This document shows, in pieces, positions 1 to 7,972 of a DNA stretch of 64,000 bases. The stretch covers positions 23,983 to 87,982 of the forward strand of contig NZ_JAAKZX010000013.1 of assembly GCF_011045025.1 (NCBI RefSeq), in the 5' to 3' direction. Source of the DNA: Streptomyces ureilyticus. GTDB taxonomy: Bacteria; Actinomycetota; Actinomycetes; Streptomycetales; Streptomycetaceae. The notes beneath the pieces were generated by a model. It ran no database searches and was not told the origin of the DNA. It saw only the letters and a program-made list of their open reading frames with translations. The position numbers were made by a program, and so were the translations under genes. Each line of letters begins with the position of its first letter. Position 1 is the stretch's first letter.

Positions 1-155
1 ATTCCTGCTGCCCGAGGGGAGGTAACGGCTCCACTCTCGCCCGCGGGCCCGGGCGCCCGCATCGGCCGAACGGCCACGATGCCACAGCTCACGGCCGGGC
101 CCCCTCGGCCGTTCGGCCGATCCCCGGGGTCGGCGGGCTCGCTTACGGTGACCGC

Positions 156-1370
156 ATGAAATCCGTTTCTGCCCAGGGCTGCGCCCGCGGCTTCGGCTTC
201 GGCGCCCTGCTCGGGGTGAGTCTCCTCGACTTCGCCGCGGTGAGTGCAGAGGGGCACGACCTCCGGCCGAGCGCGGCCGTGCTCGCCGTCGGCCTCGCCG
301 CCCTGCTGTGGCCGGCGGGCCTGCGGCCCGCGTGGCTCACGCCGCAGGTCCGCGCCGCGGTGCCCGCCGTCGTTTCGCTGGCCCTGACGGTCGGGATCGT
401 ACTGACCGACGGACAACGTGCTTTCGGCCCCGGCGAGATCACGATCATGCTGTGCCTGCTGTTCATCGCCGTACGGCACTGTCCGCCCCGCTGGGCCGTG
501 GTGTGCGGCACGCTCGCCGGGGTCGCAGGGCTCGCCCTGCCCGTGGGCAATGCCCGGTCACTGACCGACGACCAACCACTGGGATTCCTGGTGGTCGGCC
601 TGCTCCTGATCGGCCTGGTCGGCATGCTCGCAGGCTATCTGCGTTCGCTGGACTTCAAGCGGACGGTCGCGGTGGCCGAGACCCGACGCGACGAGCGCGT
701 GGCCATCGCCGCCGACCTGCACGACTTCGTCGCCCACCACGTCACCGGGATCCTCGTGCAGACGCAGGTCGCGCGCATGATGGCCGATGCCCGGACCTCC
801 GGGACCTCGGGGACCTCGGGGACCTCCGGGATTTCTGGGAGCGACGACCTCGACCCGGTCCTGGCCGGCATCGAACGCGCCGCCACCGAGGCTCTGGCGT
901 CCATGCGCCGCACGGTCGGTGTGCTGCGCGACACCGGGCAACCGGACGCCGCCGACCACCGGCCCGTCGGTGATCTCGCGGGCATCTCCGGCCTGATCGA
1001 GGGTTTCGCCAGCCCGGGCCAGAAGGTCACCCTCCACCGGGACCCCGCCCTCCCCGACGACCTCCCGCACGAGGTGCAGGCCGCCGCCTTCCGGGTCGTC
1101 CAGGAGGCCCTGACGAACGTACGACGCCACGCGGCCGACGCCACGGAGATCAGCGTCGGCCTGTGGTGCGAGGACCGCCGCCTGATGGTCGCGGTGGCGG
1201 ACGACGGCCGCGGCGGCACCCAGCTCCCGGCCGCCGCACGCGGCGGCGGCTTCGGCCTCGTCGGCCTGTCGGAACGCGTCACCGCGCTGGGCGGCACCCT
1301 GTGGGCCGGGCCCCGGGTCGGCTACGGCTGGGAGGTCCGGGCGGCCTTCCCGGTGCGGAAGTCCCTCTGA
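156..1370 (+). CDS. Sensor histidine kinase, NarL/DesK class
   Basis: Membrane histidine kinase of 404 residues that would autophosphorylate and pass phosphate to a NarL-type response regulator. The N-terminal 170 residues are hydrophobic and hold about four to five membrane segments. The HisKA_3 box DLHDFVAHHVTG puts the phospho-acceptor at about H189, and the ATPase domain shows QEALTNVRRHA near residue 315, DDGRGG, and GGFGLVGLSERV near 365. Between the dimerisation helices (residues 214-228) is a threonine-serine-glycine repeat made by 9-bp tandem units. No partner response regulator lies downstream, where the next gene is convergent; it could lie left of the window. The signal is unknown. 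Confidence 0.93.
   Translation: MKSVSAQGCARGFGFGALLGVSLLDFAAVSAEGHDLRPSAAVLAVGLAALLWPAGLRPAWLTPQVRAAVPAVVSLALTVGIVLTDGQRAFGPGEITIMLCLLFIAVRHCPPRWAVVCGTLAGVAGLALPVGNARSLTDDQPLGFLVVGLLLIGLVGMLAGYLRSLDFKRTVAVAETRRDERVAIAADLHDFVAHHVTGILVQTQVARMMADARTSGTSGTSGTSGISGSDDLDPVLAGIERAATEALASMRRTVGVLRDTGQPDAADHRPVGDLAGISGLIEGFASPGQKVTLHRDPALPDDLPHEVQAAAFRVVQEALTNVRRHAADATEISVGLWCEDRRLMVAVADDGRGGTQLPAAARGGGFGLVGLSERVTALGGTLWAGPRVGYGWEVRAAFPVRKSL
795..839 (+). repeat. 9-bp tandem repeat inside histidine kinase gene
   Basis: Five successive 9-bp units (ACCTCCGGG, ACCTCGGGG, ACCTCGGGG, ACCTCCGGG, ATTTCTGGG) encode TSG x4 followed by ISG. The unit length keeps the frame, so copy-number change would lengthen or shorten the linker between the two dimerisation helices without killing the kinase. 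The last unit is diverged. Confidence 0.9.
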
Positions 1371-1380
1371 GCGAGGCTCT

Positions 1381-2238
1381 TCAGGATGACCCGGGGCTCA
1401 GGTTCTCGAACAGGACCATCCCGGCCGCCGTGTTCGACGCGGGCACGTGGTACGTCTCGTGCACGCGTCGGATACGGGGCCCGAGTGCGCCGCGCATGAT
1501 CAGCCACATGATGAGTTCGATGCCCTCGGAGCCGGCCTCGCGGATGTACTCCTCGCGGGTCAGCGCGGCCAGCTTCTCGGGGGCGTGCTCGATCGCGTCG
1601 AGGTACATCCGGTCGAAGTCCTGGTTGATCAACCCCGCGCGGGCGCCCGCGAGTTGATGGGACATGCCGCCGGTGCCGAAGACGGCGACCTTGAGGTCCT
1701 CGGGGAAGGAGCGGATCGCCTCGCCGAGCGCGTAGCCGAGGGCCAGGCAGCGCGCGGCGGTCGGCTGGGGGTACTGGATGACGTTCACCAGGAGGGGGAC
1801 CACCGCGCAGGGCCAGCGGTCGCCGGGGTCGGGGCAGTACACCGACAGCGGCACGGTCAGGCCGTGGTCGACGTCGAGCTCCTGGTAAACGGTGAGGTCG
1901 AACGAGGAGTCGATCAGGCTCTCGACGAGGTGGTCGGAGAACTCCGGGACGCCGACCACCTCCGGTACGGGACGGCTGCCCCACCCCTCGTCGGCCACTT
2001 GGTACGAGGCGGCCGTGCCGATCGCGAACGTCGGAGTGACGCTCATGTCCACGGCGTTGGCGTGGTCGTTGTAGACGACGACCGCGACATCGGGGGTGTG
2101 CTCGGCCATCCACTCCCGCGCAGGTCCGTACCCGTCGAACAGCGGCCTCCAGTACGGGTCTGCCGTCTTCCCGTGGTCCATGGCCGCACCGATCGACGGC
2201 ACATGCGAGGTGGCCAGACCCCAGATCACCTCAGCCAA
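1381..2238 (-). CDS. ligB: Class III extradiol dioxygenase, LigB-type catalytic (beta) subunit
   Basis: Catalytic subunit (285 residues) of a protocatechuate/gallate 4,5-dioxygenase, a non-haem Fe(II) enzyme that opens the ring next to the diol. Motifs fit the LigB fold: LATSHVPSIG near the N-terminus (metal-ligand His), VVVYNDHANAVDMS near residues 52-65 (second His), and FGTGGMSHQL in the C-terminal half. Its start overlaps the end of the LigA-type gene by 8 nt, so the two subunits are translationally coupled. It is the last gene of the leftward operon and converges with the histidine kinase gene, 10 bp away. Substrate could be protocatechuate, gallate or a 3-O-methyl derivative; the sequence alone does not decide. 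Confidence 0.85.
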   Translation of the reverse strand: MAEVIWGLATSHVPSIGAAMDHGKTADPYWRPLFDGYGPAREWMAEHTPDVAVVVYNDHANAVDMSVTPTFAIGTAASYQVADEGWGSRPVPEVVGVPEFSDHLVESLIDSSFDLTVYQELDVDHGLTVPLSVYCPDPGDRWPCAVVPLLVNVIQYPQPTAARCLALGYALGEAIRSFPEDLKVAVFGTGGMSHQLAGARAGLINQDFDRMYLDAIEHAPEKLAALTREEYIREAGSEGIELIMWLIMRGALGPRIRRVHETYHVPASNTAAGMVLFENLSPGSS

Positions 2239-2587
2239 AGTTCCGCCCTCCCGCTTTCAGCGACTCCGCGAACTCCTCGGTGGTCATGCCGGTGAAGACC
2301 CCGCCGAGGTACTGCATGGACTTCCCGTCGACCATGGCGAGCTTGAAGACGTAGAAGATGGAGCCGCCCAGCTCCATCATCCGGTTCCAGTCCCGCCGCA
2401 GGACGGCGTCCCGTTGCTCGGCCGTGAGCCCGTACGCCTCGCAGTACGCGGCCTCGTCGGCCTTGAACCTCTCCCGGCTTCCGGCGTCCTTGAGGGACCC
2501 GCAGAGCCGGTTCAGCGCTCGGCCGCGGCGGCTCTCGGCGGCGTCGAAGACGTACGTGCCGGGCACCTGGGGTGTGCTGCTGGACAT
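2231..2587 (-). CDS. ligA: Extradiol dioxygenase small subunit, LigA-type (alpha)
   Basis: 118-residue helical subunit of the LigA type, which caps the LigB active site in protocatechuate 4,5-dioxygenase. Recognisable stretches are YVFDAAESRRGRALNRLC at the N-terminus, EAYGLTAEQRDAVLRRDW in the middle and GGNIFY-like GGSIFYVFKLA followed by a C-terminal FTGMTTEEF. Length matches the family. In Pseudomonas GalA the LigB and LigA parts are fused; here they are separate genes with an 8-nt overlap. It starts 43 nt after the SDR gene. Confidence 0.82.
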   Translation of the reverse strand: MSSSTPQVPGTYVFDAAESRRGRALNRLCGSLKDAGSRERFKADEAAYCEAYGLTAEQRDAVLRRDWNRMMELGGSIFYVFKLAMVDGKSMQYLGGVFTGMTTEEFAESLKAGGRNFG

Positions 2588-2630
2588 GCCGTTCCTCTCC
2601 TCTCCTGGGGGCTCGTGCGGGGGCGCGCCG

Positions 2631-3413
2631 TCAGTGCAGGAGCCCGCCGCCGTCGCAGACGAACGTCTGGCCGGTGACCAACTCCGCGTCCGGGGAAGCG
2701 AGATACGAGACGAGCCCCGCGAAGTGCTCCGGCGTGACGAACTCCTTGATCGCCTGCTGACGCATGGTCGCGGCGAACACCTCGTCGCCGGAGTGCTCGC
2801 GGGTGCCGGGCGTGGCCACCTGCGCGGGCGCGACCGCGTTGACCGCGATCCGGTGCTCGCCCAGTTCGCGCGCCATCACCCGGGTCATGCCGATGAGGGC
2901 GCCCTTGCTGGCGACGTAGGCGATCTGGCCGGGCGACCCCGTGAAGAAGGTGCGCGAGGCGACGTTGATCACGCGCCCGCGGTGTGGGCTTTTCCCCAGC
3001 CAGGGCGCGCATGCCTGCACCATCAGGAGCGGGCCGACGGCGTTGACGTCGAAGTAGCGGTGCAGTTCCTGTGGGGTGGTCTCGAGCAGGGGTGCGCGGC
3101 CGGAGAGCAGGCCGGCGTTGTTGACGAGGACGTCCACCCCGCCGTATGCCTCGGCGATCTCGCCGACGGCCTGGCGGGTCGCGGCCGGGTCGCTGATGTC
3201 GCAGTGCCACGGCCGTACGCCGGAGGCCTCGCTGCTGCCGTCCGGGTCCGGGTCTGGGGCCGGTTCAGCGATGTCGAGGGCGGCGACCGCGAATCCGTCC
3301 GCGGCCAGTCGGCGGGCGATGGCCTGCCCTAGGCCGCCCGCGGCGCCGGTCACCACGGCGACTCGTCGGCTGTCCCGGTCATCCCGGTCATCCCGGCCGT
3401 TCCCGCCGGTCAA
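2631..3413 (-). CDS. Short-chain dehydrogenase/reductase
   Basis: Classical SDR (about 260 residues) with the nucleotide-binding motif TGAAGGLG, the NNAG motif, and the catalytic Ser plus YxxxK (AYVASK, preceded by INVASRTF). I chose the TTG at 3413 because its TTGA overlaps the TGA of the preceding gene and an AGGAGAAGG ribosome-binding sequence sits just upstream; the in-frame extension further upstream would overlap that gene by 60 nt. In this operon it could be a dihydrodiol dehydrogenase for the Rieske product or oxidise a ring-cleavage intermediate (both inference). A glycine-arginine-aspartate-rich tail precedes the Rossmann fold. Confidence 0.85.
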   Translation of the reverse strand: MTGGNGRDDRDDRDSRRVAVVTGAAGGLGQAIARRLAADGFAVAALDIAEPAPDPDPDGSSEASGVRPWHCDISDPAATRQAVGEIAEAYGGVDVLVNNAGLLSGRAPLLETTPQELHRYFDVNAVGPLLMVQACAPWLGKSPHRGRVINVASRTFFTGSPGQIAYVASKGALIGMTRVMARELGEHRIAVNAVAPAQVATPGTREHSGDEVFAATMRQQAIKEFVTPEHFAGLVSYLASPDAELVTGQTFVCDGGGLLH

Positions 3414-3691
3414 GGCGCCTTCTCCTGTGGGTGGGTGGCGAGTGCCTCGACGGTGATGTCCATCCACTTCCACATCGGCAGGGAGGCGAGCGCGTCATGC
3501 AGTTCCGCGGGGTCGGCCGCCTCGTACAGGCCGATCGTGGCGTTGCGGCCCGGAACCCGCCACAACCGCTTGAGGATGCCCGCTTCCCGCAGTTGCATGG
3601 CGCGTTCGCGCTCGCCCTTGCGCAGGGACTCGCGTACGTCGTCGGGGGTGTCCGGGGGCAGAAGGTTCTCGGTGCGTACGAGGAATTCCAT
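3410..3691 (-). CDS. Muconolactone-isomerase-like protein
   Basis: 93-residue protein resembling muconolactone Delta-isomerase (ferredoxin-like alpha/beta barrel): MEFLVRTENLLPPDTPDD at the start, the REAGILKRLWRVPGR core, and a C-terminal SLPMWKWMDITVEALATHP. The canonical enzyme acts in the ortho (beta-ketoadipate) pathway, so its presence in a meta-cleavage operon is odd; it may serve as the keto-enol tautomerase between dioxygenase and hydratase (inference). It lies 26 nt after the hydrolase gene and its stop overlaps the SDR start. Confidence 0.8.
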   Translation of the reverse strand: MEFLVRTENLLPPDTPDDVRESLRKGERERAMQLREAGILKRLWRVPGRNATIGLYEAADPAELHDALASLPMWKWMDITVEALATHPQEKAP

Positions 3692-3717
3692 GGAGCGTCA
3701 CTTCATCCCTTCACGGG

Positions 3718-4434
3718 TCAGGCTGCCGCGATCTCCAGCAGCAGTTCGGCGAGTTGGTCGGGGGCGGTGACCATGGCCTCGTGCCCGGTCGCGATCTCGT
3801 GGACCGGCCAGCCGCGGGCCGCGGCCCGCTCGGCCTGCGGGGTGAACACCCGCATCCAGTCGGTGCACTCGATGAAGACGCCGGGGACCTGGTCGGCCTT
3901 GCCGGTCAGCCGGAGCGGCTCGGTGTAGGTCAGCCAGGGGTGCGGGGTCAGCCGGGGGCCCAGCCAGTCCAGGTCCGACTGTTCCTCGACGCCGAGCACG
4001 CCCAGTGAGCGCACCGGGATGAGCCAGCCGAAGCCGGGTCCGGCCACGGACTCCCGGTAGTGCCCGGCGATGCGCTCGGGCAGCAGGTCGATCGCCGCGT
4101 CTCCGTCGTCGCCGACGAAGGCGTCGAGGTGGACGCGCTTGGCCAGCCGGTCCGGGATGCGGTCCGCGACTCCGGTGACGACCTGGCCCGCGTAACTGTG
4201 CCCGACGAGCACGACATCCCTGGCGTCGTACGCCTCGATCAGCGCCACCACGTCCTGGATGTGCGTGCCGAGCCCGACCTGCGGACTGAGCAGGTGGGCG
4301 CGGTCGCTCACCCCGGTCAGCGTGGGGGAGTGCACCTCGTGCCCGGCCTCACGCAGCAGCGGCGTGACGTGCCGCCACACCCAGCCGCCGTGCCAGGCTC
4401 CGTGGAGCAGGACGAAGACGCGGCGGCCGTTCAT
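3718..4434 (-). CDS. Alpha/beta hydrolase (esterase-like)
   Basis: 238-residue serine hydrolase with the oxyanion motif LLHGAWHGGWVW near the N-terminus, the nucleophile elbow GHSYAG at about residue 100 and a C-terminal His in ATGHEAM. This is the compact EstC/salicylate-esterase-like branch. Its ATG overlaps the Rieske gene stop (ATGA). It probably releases an aromatic acid from an ester, or hydrolyses a pathway lactone such as 2-pyrone-4,6-dicarboxylate; the latter would replace the missing LigI but LigI belongs to another fold, so this is speculative. Confidence 0.85.
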   Translation of the reverse strand: MNGRRVFVLLHGAWHGGWVWRHVTPLLREAGHEVHSPTLTGVSDRAHLLSPQVGLGTHIQDVVALIEAYDARDVVLVGHSYAGQVVTGVADRIPDRLAKRVHLDAFVGDDGDAAIDLLPERIAGHYRESVAGPGFGWLIPVRSLGVLGVEEQSDLDWLGPRLTPHPWLTYTEPLRLTGKADQVPGVFIECTDWMRVFTPQAERAAARGWPVHEIATGHEAMVTAPDQLAELLLEIAAA

Positions 4435-5519
4435 ACGGACGCCGTCCGGCTGCGCGGGATGCGGGCGCCCTGCTGCTTGCTCTGTTCGCCCTGTTCGTGC
4501 TGCTCACGCTGCTCGCGGGCGAGCATCTTCGCCACCGCGCGGCGTCCGCGGAGGGCGGCCAGGTCGGACTTGATGCTGGACTCGGCCTTGCCGCCCGGGT
4601 CGGTGGCGTACATGATCTCCTGCGCTTCCAGGGCGTCGACGTCCTCCTGCATCACGGCGAGCTGCTGCTCGTGCTGGAACTTCGTGAGCTCCTGGTCGTC
4701 GATGAGGTAGTCGCGGCCCAGGGCGTAGAAGTCGTGCGTCTCGTTGCCGCGCCCCGGCGTCAGCCCGTACAGCACCTTCATGTGGAAGCCCTCCGGCTCC
4801 TCGGTTCCGGTGGCGGCGACGCGGATGTTGAGGATGAAGATGCCGGGCGGGTAGAAGTCGCCGTCCTGCCAGCGGTCCACCGGAGAGGTCAGCCCACAGG
4901 ACTTCTCGTAGAACGGCGGGGCCTCGATGCCGATCATGTGGCGGCTGAAGCTGACCCGGTCGCCGTCCACGGTCACATCGATCGGCGTCGCGGCGACGGC
5001 GGCGTTGCCGATGGTCGTCGGGTGCAGGAACGTCTCGTGGGTGAGGTCGAGCAGGTTTTCCAGGAGCAGCATGTGCCGCGCCTTCAGCGGGACCACGCCG
5101 TGTACGTGCGTCCAGCCCGCGTCGGTGAGCCATGAGGTGTCGGGCAGCAGGCTCTCGTCGGCCAGTTCGGGGTCACCGGGCCAGATCCATATGGCGCCGT
5201 CGCGCTCGACCAGCGGGAACCGGCGCAGCGCCGCCTTGGGCCGGTCGGCCTGCTCGGCGACCCCGACGCACACGCCCTGACCGTCGAAGCGGTAGCCGTG
5301 GTAGTCGCACTGGAGCGTGCCCTCGTCGTCCAAGTGGCCCAGGGACAAGGGGTACTTGCGGTGGGGGCAGCGGTCCTCGACGGCGGTGACGGTCTGATCG
5401 GGCAGCCGGTAGAAGCAGACCGGGATGTCCGTGATCCAGCGCTGCGTGAGCGTCCGGCCGATCTCGTCGGACCAGGCTCCCAGGTACCAGCCGTTGCGCA
5501 CATGCTGTGTCAGTGTCAT
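4431..5519 (-). CDS. Rieske non-haem iron oxygenase, VanA-like
   Basis: Oxygenase component (362 residues) of a two-component aromatic mono/dioxygenase. The Rieske [2Fe-2S] ligands are in CPHRKYPL and CDYHGYRF (about residues 49-76), and the mononuclear iron site is in ENLLDLTHETFLHP. The start is the ATG opening MTLTQHVRNGWYLGAW at 5519; the frame stays open upstream to 6353 but that part is antisense to the reductase frame and has no ribosome-binding site. Length and motifs resemble vanillate O-demethylase oxygenase. The C-terminal tail is rich in glutamine and charged residues. Likely role: O-demethylation or hydroxylation that yields the diol for LigAB. Confidence 0.88.
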   Translation of the reverse strand: MTLTQHVRNGWYLGAWSDEIGRTLTQRWITDIPVCFYRLPDQTVTAVEDRCPHRKYPLSLGHLDDEGTLQCDYHGYRFDGQGVCVGVAEQADRPKAALRRFPLVERDGAIWIWPGDPELADESLLPDTSWLTDAGWTHVHGVVPLKARHMLLLENLLDLTHETFLHPTTIGNAAVAATPIDVTVDGDRVSFSRHMIGIEAPPFYEKSCGLTSPVDRWQDGDFYPPGIFILNIRVAATGTEEPEGFHMKVLYGLTPGRGNETHDFYALGRDYLIDDQELTKFQHEQQLAVMQEDVDALEAQEIMYATDPGGKAESSIKSDLAALRGRRAVAKMLAREQREQHEQGEQSKQQGARIPRSRTASV

Positions 5520-5551
5520 GGCGGTCCTTCCGTATGCGAGTTGACGGCGTG

Positions 5552-6649
5552 TCAGAGATCCAGTACGAGGCGGCCGCCCCGGGCGCGCGAGACGCAGATC
5601 AGCATCGTGTCGTTGGCGGCCCGCTCGTCCTCGGTGAGCAGTGAATCGCGGTGATCGACCTCGCCGTCCAGGACGGGGGTCTCGCACGAGCCGCAGATGC
5701 CCTCCTCGCAGGAGGACAGGACCGGGACTCCCGCTTCCTCCACGGCCTTGAGGACCGACAGCTCCGGCGGCACGGTCACCGTCATCCCGGACGCCCGCAA
5801 CTCCACCTCGATCGGCTGCTCGGCCGCCGCACCCTCGGCGGGCCCCGGTACGGCCGCCGCGGCGAACCGCTCGACGTTCAGGGACCCGGACGGCCAGGTG
5901 GCGCAGTACGCCTCGACCGCGTCGATGAGCCCGGCCGGGCCGCAGCAGTACACCAGGGCGGACGGGTCGGGGTCGCCGAGGAAGCCGGCGAGGTCGAGCA
6001 GCCCGTACTGGTCCTGCGGCCGTACGGACACCCGCTCGCCGTAGCCCGCCAGTTCGGGCAGAAACGCCATGGAACCGTGGGTCCGGCCGCCGTAGAGCAG
6101 TGACCACTCGGCACCCGCGGCCTCCGCCTCGGCGATCATCGGGAGCAGGGGCGTGATGCCGATGCCTCCGCCGACGAACAGGTACCGGGCCGCGGGACGC
6201 AGCGGGAAGTTGTTGCGCGGGCCGCGCACCCGGAGTTCGTCGCCCTCCTGGACGTGGTCGTGGATCCACTGGGAGCCGCCGCGTCCGTCGGGCTCGCGTA
6301 GTACGGCGATGCGCCAGCGGGCGGAGTGTCCCGCCGCGTCGAGCGGGCCGCACAGCGAGTACTGCCGGGCGACGCCTGTGGGCAGGACGACGTCGATGTG
6401 CGCTCCGGGCTGCCAGGGCGGCAGGGGTTCGGCTTCGGCTTCACCATCGCCGGAGCTTGGTGCGAGTTCCAGCGATACGACTCCGTCCGACACCGTCTGC
6501 CGCGACCGTACGGTGACGGTGCCTTCGAACTCGGCGCCGCGACGGGGCGGGACAGGGGCTTCGGCAGTACCGAGGGGGCGCGTGTCCGGGGCGGCGGCTG
6601 ACGGGCTCGTCACGTTCGTCAACTCCTCGACTGCGGTCGGCGGCGGCAC
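5552..6649 (-). CDS. Oxygenase reductase with C-terminal [2Fe-2S] ferredoxin, VanB/PDR type
   Basis: 365-residue electron-transfer partner of the Rieske oxygenase. Order of domains: an extended N-terminal tail of about 40 residues, an FMN-binding barrel (RQYSLCGP), an NADH-binding domain (FVGGGIGITPLLPM) and a plant-type ferredoxin with the cysteine cluster SCEEGICGSC plus a distal Cys in MLICVS. The start is GTG at 6649. It lies 32 nt upstream of the oxygenase gene in the same operon. Class IA phthalate-dioxygenase-reductase architecture is clear; the substrate is set by the oxygenase. Confidence 0.9.
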   Translation of the reverse strand: MPPPTAVEELTNVTSPSAAAPDTRPLGTAEAPVPPRRGAEFEGTVTVRSRQTVSDGVVSLELAPSSGDGEAEAEPLPPWQPGAHIDVVLPTGVARQYSLCGPLDAAGHSARWRIAVLREPDGRGGSQWIHDHVQEGDELRVRGPRNNFPLRPAARYLFVGGGIGITPLLPMIAEAEAAGAEWSLLYGGRTHGSMAFLPELAGYGERVSVRPQDQYGLLDLAGFLGDPDPSALVYCCGPAGLIDAVEAYCATWPSGSLNVERFAAAAVPGPAEGAAAEQPIEVELRASGMTVTVPPELSVLKAVEEAGVPVLSSCEEGICGSCETPVLDGEVDHRDSLLTEDERAANDTMLICVSRARGGRLVLDL

Positions 6650-6733
6650 GATCGACGCTAGCGACCGGCGAACGCCCAGGTCATCGCGCGAATGACCGGA
6701 CCGGGGCGGCGCAAGGTCGTGGTTCGGACTACG

Positions 6734-7063
6734 TCATCCGTCGTGCGTGCGCGGCGTCCCGTTGTCGCGGTCGGGTCGCGGTGACTGGTCGAGGTGGATG
6801 CGGACCTGGCGGTCGTCCTCGTTCGAGAGTGCTTCCACCACGGCGTGCAGCCGCTGGGAGTCGATGCGCCACATCGGTGCGCCGTAGCGGTCGTCGCGCG
6901 TGATGCCGTCCTGGGGGACGGCATCGGCCAGCAGTCCCCGGCGATCGGATGTACGGGTCGTATCGCCGGCCTCGTCCGCGAACTCCACGTAGAGGGACGT
7001 GCCGCGGAAGGGCACCCAGATGTGCGTGGCCGCACGGGCGTCCGGCTCGCTGCGCGTCGTCAT
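6734..7063 (-). CDS. Small hypothetical protein in aromatic operon
   Basis: 109-residue soluble protein that I do not recognise. It starts at the ATG of 7063, which overlaps the stop of the PIG-L-like gene (ATGA), so it is translationally coupled and part of the operon. It has an alpha/beta pattern (THIWVPFRGTSLYVEFADE early, MWRIDSQRLHAVVEAL later) and a charged low-complexity C-terminus. No cysteine cluster or nucleotide motif is visible. The in-frame extension upstream to 7294 is a shadow of the neighbouring gene. Confidence 0.7.
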   Translation of the reverse strand: MTTRSEPDARAATHIWVPFRGTSLYVEFADEAGDTTRTSDRRGLLADAVPQDGITRDDRYGAPMWRIDSQRLHAVVEALSNEDDRQVRIHLDQSPRPDRDNGTPRTHDG

Positions 7064-7812
7064 GCCAGTACGCCCGTCGTCTGCGGGTAGAGCCGTACGT
7101 ACGCCTCGCCCATGGTCGTGTGAGGGAGGCCGAGGTTCGGGCCGGCGTTGCGCTTCAGCTGGACGCCGCGGCGCTTGGCGAGGTCCGTGTAGTAGTCCCA
7201 CATGTGCTGCTGCGCGGCCAGGCACTCCATGGCCTTGCGCTTCTTGTCGAAGACCGGGGTGATGTCCAGCAGGACGTTCGGCTTGAAGTCGCACTGTTCC
7301 GGCTGGTGCGGCTCGAAGAAGAACACCGGGGGAGCGCCGAGGGGTTCACCGGGGGCGTCGTAGCCGATCGCCTGGGCGAGCACGCGGGCCTGGAGTGCCA
7401 TGCGGGCGGCGGCCGGGTGGTCGCCGTTGTAGGGGTCGGCGAGGGTGTGGGTGAGGACGACGGCGGGGTTCACCTCCCGGTACACGCGGACGATGCGGTC
7501 CACCAACTCCGGGGTCTCCAGCAGCGGGTAGTCCCCGGCGTCCAGGAACTCGATCTCCGCTCCCAGCGCGGACGCGGCGTTCGAGGCCTCCGTGCGGCGC
7601 AGCTCCTTGATCTCGTCGAGCCGCAGGCCGTCGCGCCAGGCGCGAGCGGACTCGCCGCGCTCGCCGAAGCTCAGGCACAGCACCTTGGCGCGCTGACCGC
7701 GCTCGGCGGCCAGGGCTATGGCACCGCCGGCCCGCCAGACGAAGTCGCCCGCGTGGGCGCTGATCACCAGCAGCGCTCCTTCGGACGGGGTGGAGGTGGT
7801 GTCGAGTGGCAT
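7060..7812 (-). CDS. galB: PIG-L/LmbE-family protein, probable 4-oxalomesaconate hydratase (GalB type)
   Basis: 250-residue member of the zinc-dependent PIG-L superfamily. The usual AHPDD motif is replaced by SAHAGDFVWRAGG, and the second metal motif reads HTLADPYNGDHPAAARMA; this variant is the one I associate with GalB/LigJ2, which hydrates 4-oxalomesaconate to 4-carboxy-4-hydroxy-2-oxoadipate rather than deacetylating sugars. The AAGGAG ribosome-binding site is 5 nt before the ATG at 7812. It is the first gene of the leftward operon and diverges from the aldolase gene, which uses the predicted product. A plain N-deacetylase is the alternative. Confidence 0.8.
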   Translation of the reverse strand: MPLDTTSTPSEGALLVISAHAGDFVWRAGGAIALAAERGQRAKVLCLSFGERGESARAWRDGLRLDEIKELRRTEASNAASALGAEIEFLDAGDYPLLETPELVDRIVRVYREVNPAVVLTHTLADPYNGDHPAAARMALQARVLAQAIGYDAPGEPLGAPPVFFFEPHQPEQCDFKPNVLLDITPVFDKKRKAMECLAAQQHMWDYYTDLAKRRGVQLKRNAGPNLGLPHTTMGEAYVRLYPQTTGVLA

Positions 7813-7972
7813 CGGGGCTCCTTGGAATCGAGCGGCGGGCTCAAGCGGTGGGATCAAGCGGAGGGAAGGAGATTGACTCGTCAGCTGCGAGCTTATCGCT
7901 GACGTTTTTGTTGACAATAGCGTTGACTTCAAGAATTCTCGTGACATCAGACCTGAGCACCGCGGAGGAGAC
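7813..7972. promoter_or_regulatory. Divergent promoter region between galB-type and galC-type genes
   Basis: The 160-bp gap is AT-richer than its surroundings. On the minus strand TTGTCA is followed after 16 nt by TAAGCT, a fair -35/-10 pair for the operon. On the plus strand TTGACA has only a weak -10 (AATTCT) at 17 nt; a second TTGAC follows 12 nt later, so the two TTGAC motifs may be regulator contacts. A regulator binding here could switch both transcripts. No regulator gene sits immediately next to it; the two-component system at 10528-12878 is the nearest candidate. Confidence 0.4.

Noticed and set aside
1..155. Gene at the left edge
   Set aside because: No frame in the first 155 bp shows coding features; it probably holds the promoter of the histidine kinase gene, with two TCGGCCGAACGG-like inverted words around 62 and 108.
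558..1130. Collagen-like GPRGPRGPGGP frame on the minus strand
   Set aside because: It is the antisense reading of the 9-bp repeat in the histidine kinase gene; no ribosome-binding site or other family feature.
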